Source: Clostridiales bacterium (lineage in GTDB: Bacteria > Bacillota > Dethiobacteria > Dethiobacterales > Dethiobacteraceae). From it: a stretch of 64,000 bases of DNA. Below the pieces are notes generated by a model, which saw only the letters and a list, made by a program, of their open reading frames with translations, did no database searches and was not told where the DNA came from. Positions within the stretch are counted from its first letter, which is position 1. Each line of letters opens with the position of its first letter. Below, piece after piece: positions 61,163 to 64,000 of the stretch. The position numbers and the translations under genes were made by a program. The DNA lies in assembly GCA_018335855.1 (NCBI GenBank), contig JAGXRM010000038.1, positions 62,001-126,000 of the forward strand, in the 5' to 3' direction.

Positions 61163-61189
61163 ATAGTTCCCCCCTGAATTTATCTAAGT

Positions 61190-61687
61190 TTATCCTTCCG
61201 CCAACAGTAGAAGGTCTTCCTGTTCATCTGAACTGAAAATTCGGTTAAGATCAAGCAGGATTAACATCCGGTCTTTGTGATAAACAACTCCCTTAATATA
61301 TTGATTATCGATAACACTGGTCATTTTTGGCGCTTCTTTAATATCACACGGCGTAATTCTGACCACTTCGCTGACCTGATCCACAATAAGTCCCGCGTTT
61401 TGGGAAGTCAGCTCCACAATCATTACCCGTGCTTTTTCGTCAACTTCATCATGACTTAAATTAAGACGTTTTTTTAGGTTAATAACGGGAATGACTTTCC
61501 CCCGGATATTCATAACACCTTCTACAAAATGGGGGCTTTGCGGTATTTTGATGGTTTTTGGCAGCTTAATGACTTCCCGTACCTGAAAAATCGGCGCTGC
61601 ATAAAACTCCTGGGCAATACTAAATACAACAAGTAGTTGCTCTACATCTTTTGCTTGGTGTTCTTGACTGACAGCTAAAGTCAACAC
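61190..61687 (-). CDS. cheW: Chemotaxis coupling protein CheW
   Basis: The 165-residue SH3-like protein has LLVVFSIAQEFYAAPIFQVR, the INIRGKVIPVINLKKRL block (here VMNIRGKVIPVI) and VSEVVRITPCDIKEAPK. It links receptors to CheA. It follows the receptor gene by 17 bp. Start is GTG at 61687 with GGAGGGG upstream. No cheA is in the window. Confidence 0.92.
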   Translation of the reverse strand: MLTLAVSQEHQAKDVEQLLVVFSIAQEFYAAPIFQVREVIKLPKTIKIPQSPHFVEGVMNIRGKVIPVINLKKRLNLSHDEVDEKARVMIVELTSQNAGLIVDQVSEVVRITPCDIKEAPKMTSVIDNQYIKGVVYHKDRMLILLDLNRIFSSDEQEDLLLLAEG

Positions 61688-61704
61688 GTCTCCCCTCCTT
61701 TTTA

Positions 61705-63285
61705 CTAGACGATAAAGCGTCCAACCAGAATATTCAGATCTTCCGACATTTCAGCCAGTTGTGTAGCCGTTCCGCTAATTTGCGTAATAATCCCGACCTG
61801 CTCTTCCGTACCGGCTGCGATTTCCTGTGCTGAGGACGCCTGCATTTCCGCCGCTGCACTTACTTCATTAACCAGGGCTACTTCTCTGGAGGCTATTTCC
61901 TGTACCTGCCGAAGGATTTCCCGAGCCTTGGCAGCCACTTCTTTCCCTTTCTCAACCATTTCCTTGTTTGTATCCATTTTTTTCACGGCGTCCTTTACCC
62001 GGTTCTGGATATCATTAATCAGCTTAACGATTGCCACGCCTGCCTGGTTACTGTTTTCTGCCAGTTTACGGACTTCCTCGGCAACAACAGCAAAGCCCCT
62101 GCCGCTTTCGCCTGCCCTTGCCGCTTCAATGGCGGCATTTAAAGCCAGCAAGTTTGTCTGCTCCGCGATGCCGGTAATCGTCTCGATAATAATACCAATC
62201 TCACTGGATGACTGTTCCAGCTCCTTAATTACCGCGCTGGTATCTCCGGTAGCTTCACCAATGGTATTGATGACTTTAACAATATCCTGTACCGCTTCAT
62301 CCCCTTGCTGAGACGCTAACTGTGTCGCTTTAGCCTCCTCTAACGTTGTCTGTGCTTTGAGAGATATATCCTGGGCTTTTTGGGCTATCTGGGACTCCAC
62401 GACGCCGGTAATTTCCTCCATAGAGGCGTTGCTTTCCTCCGCCGCTGCTGAAAGCTCCTGGGATGACGAGGATATTGTATCAACGGAGACTTTAAGCTTC
62501 CCTACAATCTCCTGGAGTTGAGAAACAAATGTGTTGAACCAGTGCGCTAATTCTCCAACTTCATCTTTTGATGCCACATTAATTCTTTTTGTCAGATCAC
62601 CATCACTCTGTGCCATATCTTTCAGCATTTCCACAACAGATTTAATGGGATTTGTAATCCCCCGGCTTAAAAACAACACGAGTAAAACACCGAAAATCAA
62701 CGCTATAAGCGCTGAAATAATAATGATTCTGTTCGCTGATAGCTCAGTAGCTTCAGCCTGGGCCACCAGTACGCCACTCTCGTCAGATAAGCCATCGGAT
62801 ATTTTCCCCAGCAATTCCCGCACCTGTGCCAGGTATTTGTTTGTTTCCTGGGTATAAATAACCTGGGCCCCGGCTAACCCTCCACCTCCGGTGACCTGAC
62901 TGTTTATACTACCAGCTGTTTGATGAAGCAAGCGGTGTGGCTCTTCCATTTCGTGAAACAGCGTTTTTATATGACTTGGTAACGCTTTAAACTCATCGGA
63001 CTCAAGAAAAGCATAGTACCAACTGCCCAGACCGCATTTTGTATGATCCAGTTGTCCCTGAAAACTTTCACCGGTTCTAAAAACATCGGACAGTTGGTTC
63101 ACCCATACTAAGTGATCGACTTCCCTCTCTGACAAGAAGTATTCCAGTTGGCTGTTAGTGCGAACCTCTGCATTGCTGTTGCCGATTGCACCCATCATGC
63201 GATAAGAAACCAGACTAATGACAAGCAAAAGTAAAACGACAAACCCTACCCCACCAAAGAGTTTTGACTTGATTGTCAATTTCAT
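61705..63285 (-). CDS. Methyl-accepting chemotaxis protein with an extracytoplasmic CZB-like domain
   Basis: The 526-residue receptor has helix 1 (about residues 9-29), an outside domain to about residue 185, helix 2, HAMP and a signalling domain with the hairpin tip [20 protein letters not shown]. The outside domain contains [23 protein letters not shown] and [12 protein letters not shown], a Zn-binding CZB pattern (His, Cys, His, His). CZB domains are more often cytosolic. It likely senses zinc- or oxidant-linked signals; that is inference. The start has GGGGGG upstream. Confidence 0.9.
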   Translation of the reverse strand: MKLTIKSKLFGGVGFVVLLLLVISLVSYRMMGAIGNSNAEVRTNSQLEYFLSEREVDHLVWVNQLSDVFRTGESFQGQLDHTKCGLGSWYYAFLESDEFKALPSHIKTLFHEMEEPHRLLHQTAGSINSQVTGGGGLAGAQVIYTQETNKYLAQVRELLGKISDGLSDESGVLVAQAEATELSANRIIIISALIALIFGVLLVLFLSRGITNPIKSVVEMLKDMAQSDGDLTKRINVASKDEVGELAHWFNTFVSQLQEIVGKLKVSVDTISSSSQELSAAAEESNASMEEITGVVESQIAQKAQDISLKAQTTLEEAKATQLASQQGDEAVQDIVKVINTIGEATGDTSAVIKELEQSSSEIGIIIETITGIAEQTNLLALNAAIEAARAGESGRGFAVVAEEVRKLAENSNQAGVAIVKLINDIQNRVKDAVKKMDTNKEMVEKGKEVAAKAREILRQVQEIASREVALVNEVSAAAEMQASSAQEIAAGTEEQVGIITQISGTATQLAEMSEDLNILVGRFIV

Positions 63286-63445
63286 GGATAGACCCCCCAT
63301 TCAAAATTATTGTCTTCTTGGTTTCCAACAACAGCGGTTTGCATTTGTTATAACAGAAATAGACGAAATGAGGATTTGATAACAGCTTCCCCGCCCAGCA
63401 GCTATATAGCATTGTGATAACAGGCACAAGGCTGCTCGTAATTAG

Positions 63446-63934
63446 CTACGCTCCCGTCTCGTGGCCTAATCCATACATGCTCACCTCCCCGCTGTCAACA
63501 AATTGGGTAAAATACCGGCTTTGTTTCGTCATTTCCCGCAGAGCATCTACCGCACTTTTATCAAACTGGATACCGGCAGCCTCCTCTAAACAGCGAATGG
63601 CCGCGGCAGGTGTCATTGCCTTACGGTATGGCCTGTCAGCAGTCATAGCTTCATATGCGTCAGCAACGGTGATTAGCCGACTTAGCAATAATCCTAAAAA
63701 AAGCATGCACAGTGTTAGCACAATCGCAGAAAACATAAAAACGCGAAGCATCCGCTTCACAGGCAGACCGACTTCCTCTGCCGACTGGCTAAACCCCACA
63801 ACTAAATCAAGCCTTTCCAGAGGTACTGCACCGGCTATACGATTAACGTTTTCCATGGAGTAATGCAGCAGAGAATATGACGCTTGTGTAAAGAATAACT
63901 TGCCTGTTTTTTCTATTGTAGTCACATTTGCCAT
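63446..63934 (-). pseudogene. HD-GYP phosphodiesterase gene with the centre deleted in frame
   Basis: The frame joins an N-terminal sensor domain and its second helix (VFMFSAIVLTLCMLFLGLLL) directly to the last part of an HD-GYP domain (TVADAYEAMTADRPYRKAMT, then AAGIQFDKSAVDAL). The HD and GYP motifs and any HAMP or PAS linker, well over 150 residues, are missing. The joint lies near SRLITVADAYEA. The product can have no phosphodiesterase activity, although the frame is open. The parent would hydrolyse cyclic di-GMP. The alternative start at 63973 is a TTG. Confidence 0.8.
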
Positions 63935-63975
63935 ATATCGACAATAGTCCCTATGTTGTATTTTTTGTGTCAAAT

Positions 63976-64000
63976 AAAAAAACTAAGCCCATAGGCCTAG
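63976..64000 (-). terminator. Terminator of a gene beyond the right edge (partial)
   Basis: CTAGGCC, TATG, GGCTTAG with a G-T pair, followed by seven T on the minus strand. Its gene lies outside the window. Confidence 0.7.

Noticed and set aside
63301-63445. Possible cyclic di-GMP riboswitch upstream of the chemoreceptor
   Set aside because: The conserved GEMM core was not found in the region.
1-64000. CRISPR arrays, rRNA or tRNA genes
   Set aside because: No regularly spaced direct repeats and no tRNA or rRNA sequence blocks were seen on reading both strands.

Overview
The window reads as one chromosome segment of an anaerobic, endospore-forming Firmicute of the Clostridia type. It follows, in conserved order, the sporulation and housekeeping locus known from Bacillus subtilis: ispE, spoVG, glmU, prs, ctc, pth, fin, mfd, spoVT, spoVB, mazG, hup, spoIID, yabP, yabQ, divIC, yabR, spoIIE, tilS, hpt, ftsH, birA/coaX. 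Anaerobic and acetogen-like traits are formate-tetrahydrofolate ligase, a tungsten-type aldehyde:ferredoxin oxidoreductase, FeoAB and a five-heme lipoprotein cytochrome. A full Mrp-type Na+/H+ antiporter operon fits an alkaliphilic or sodium-using life style; that is inference. Nearly every gene is on the minus strand. The exceptions are a small DMT-family membrane protein (31.9-32.3 kb) and an L,D-transpeptidase (60.5-61.0 kb). I see no rRNA, tRNA or CRISPR array.

Layout, left to right. 0-5.1 kb: Mrp antiporter operon with MrpA split into separate MbhD-like, MbhE-like and NuoL-like genes. 5.4-8.7 kb: a flavin reductase, a collapsed dacA pseudogene, a small zinc-ribbon protein, coaX and birA. 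8.9-11.8 kb: a folate group (fhs, a tetrahydrofolate riboswitch, folT and a lone DHPS N-terminal domain). 12.1-15.5 kb: ftsH and a multiheme cytochrome. 15.7-22.1 kb: a tungsten/molybdenum cofactor and Tat group (MOSC protein, moaA, a broken sigma-54 activator, moaD-like, AOR, tatA, mobB, mobA, a short tatC). 22.2-24.0 kb: an IS110-family element with structured non-coding flanks. 24.1-33.7 kb: a thioredoxin-like protein, Usp, hpt, tilS, spoIIE, feoA, feoB, the DMT protein, ppx and yabR. 33.7-45.4 kb: divIC, yabQ, yabP, spoIID, hup, mazG, spoVB, spoVT, a foldase lipoprotein, mfd and fin. 45.5-47.7 kb: pheA and aroF behind a T-box leader. 47.7-53.6 kb: pth, ctc, prs, glmU, spoVG, a nucleotidyltransferase and ispE. 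53.6-60.4 kb: cyanophycin synthetase and cyanophycinase, an orphan sensor kinase, nicotinate phosphoribosyltransferase and a small acid-soluble spore protein. 60.5-64 kb: L,D-transpeptidase, cheW, a chemoreceptor and a broken HD-GYP gene.

Regulation visible in the DNA includes a tetrahydrofolate riboswitch whose apparent expression platform hides the folT ribosome-binding site, a T-box with a probable Phe (UUC) specifier ahead of aroF-pheA, a SigH-like promoter ahead of spoVG, a SigK-like promoter ahead of the L,D-transpeptidase, and many intrinsic terminators.

The most unusual theme is gene decay by internal deletion. dacA, a sigma-54 activator and an HD-GYP gene each keep both flanks of a domain but lack its centre. 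tatC lacks its first helix, and a folP-like gene stops inside a 22-bp repeat that recurs as the arms of a large palindrome at 15.7 kb. The best candidates for less-described biology are the structured RNA-like regions around the IS110 transposase, including a possible bridge RNA, and the cyanophycin genes embedded in a sporulation locus. I did not find a clear new defence or biosynthetic system.
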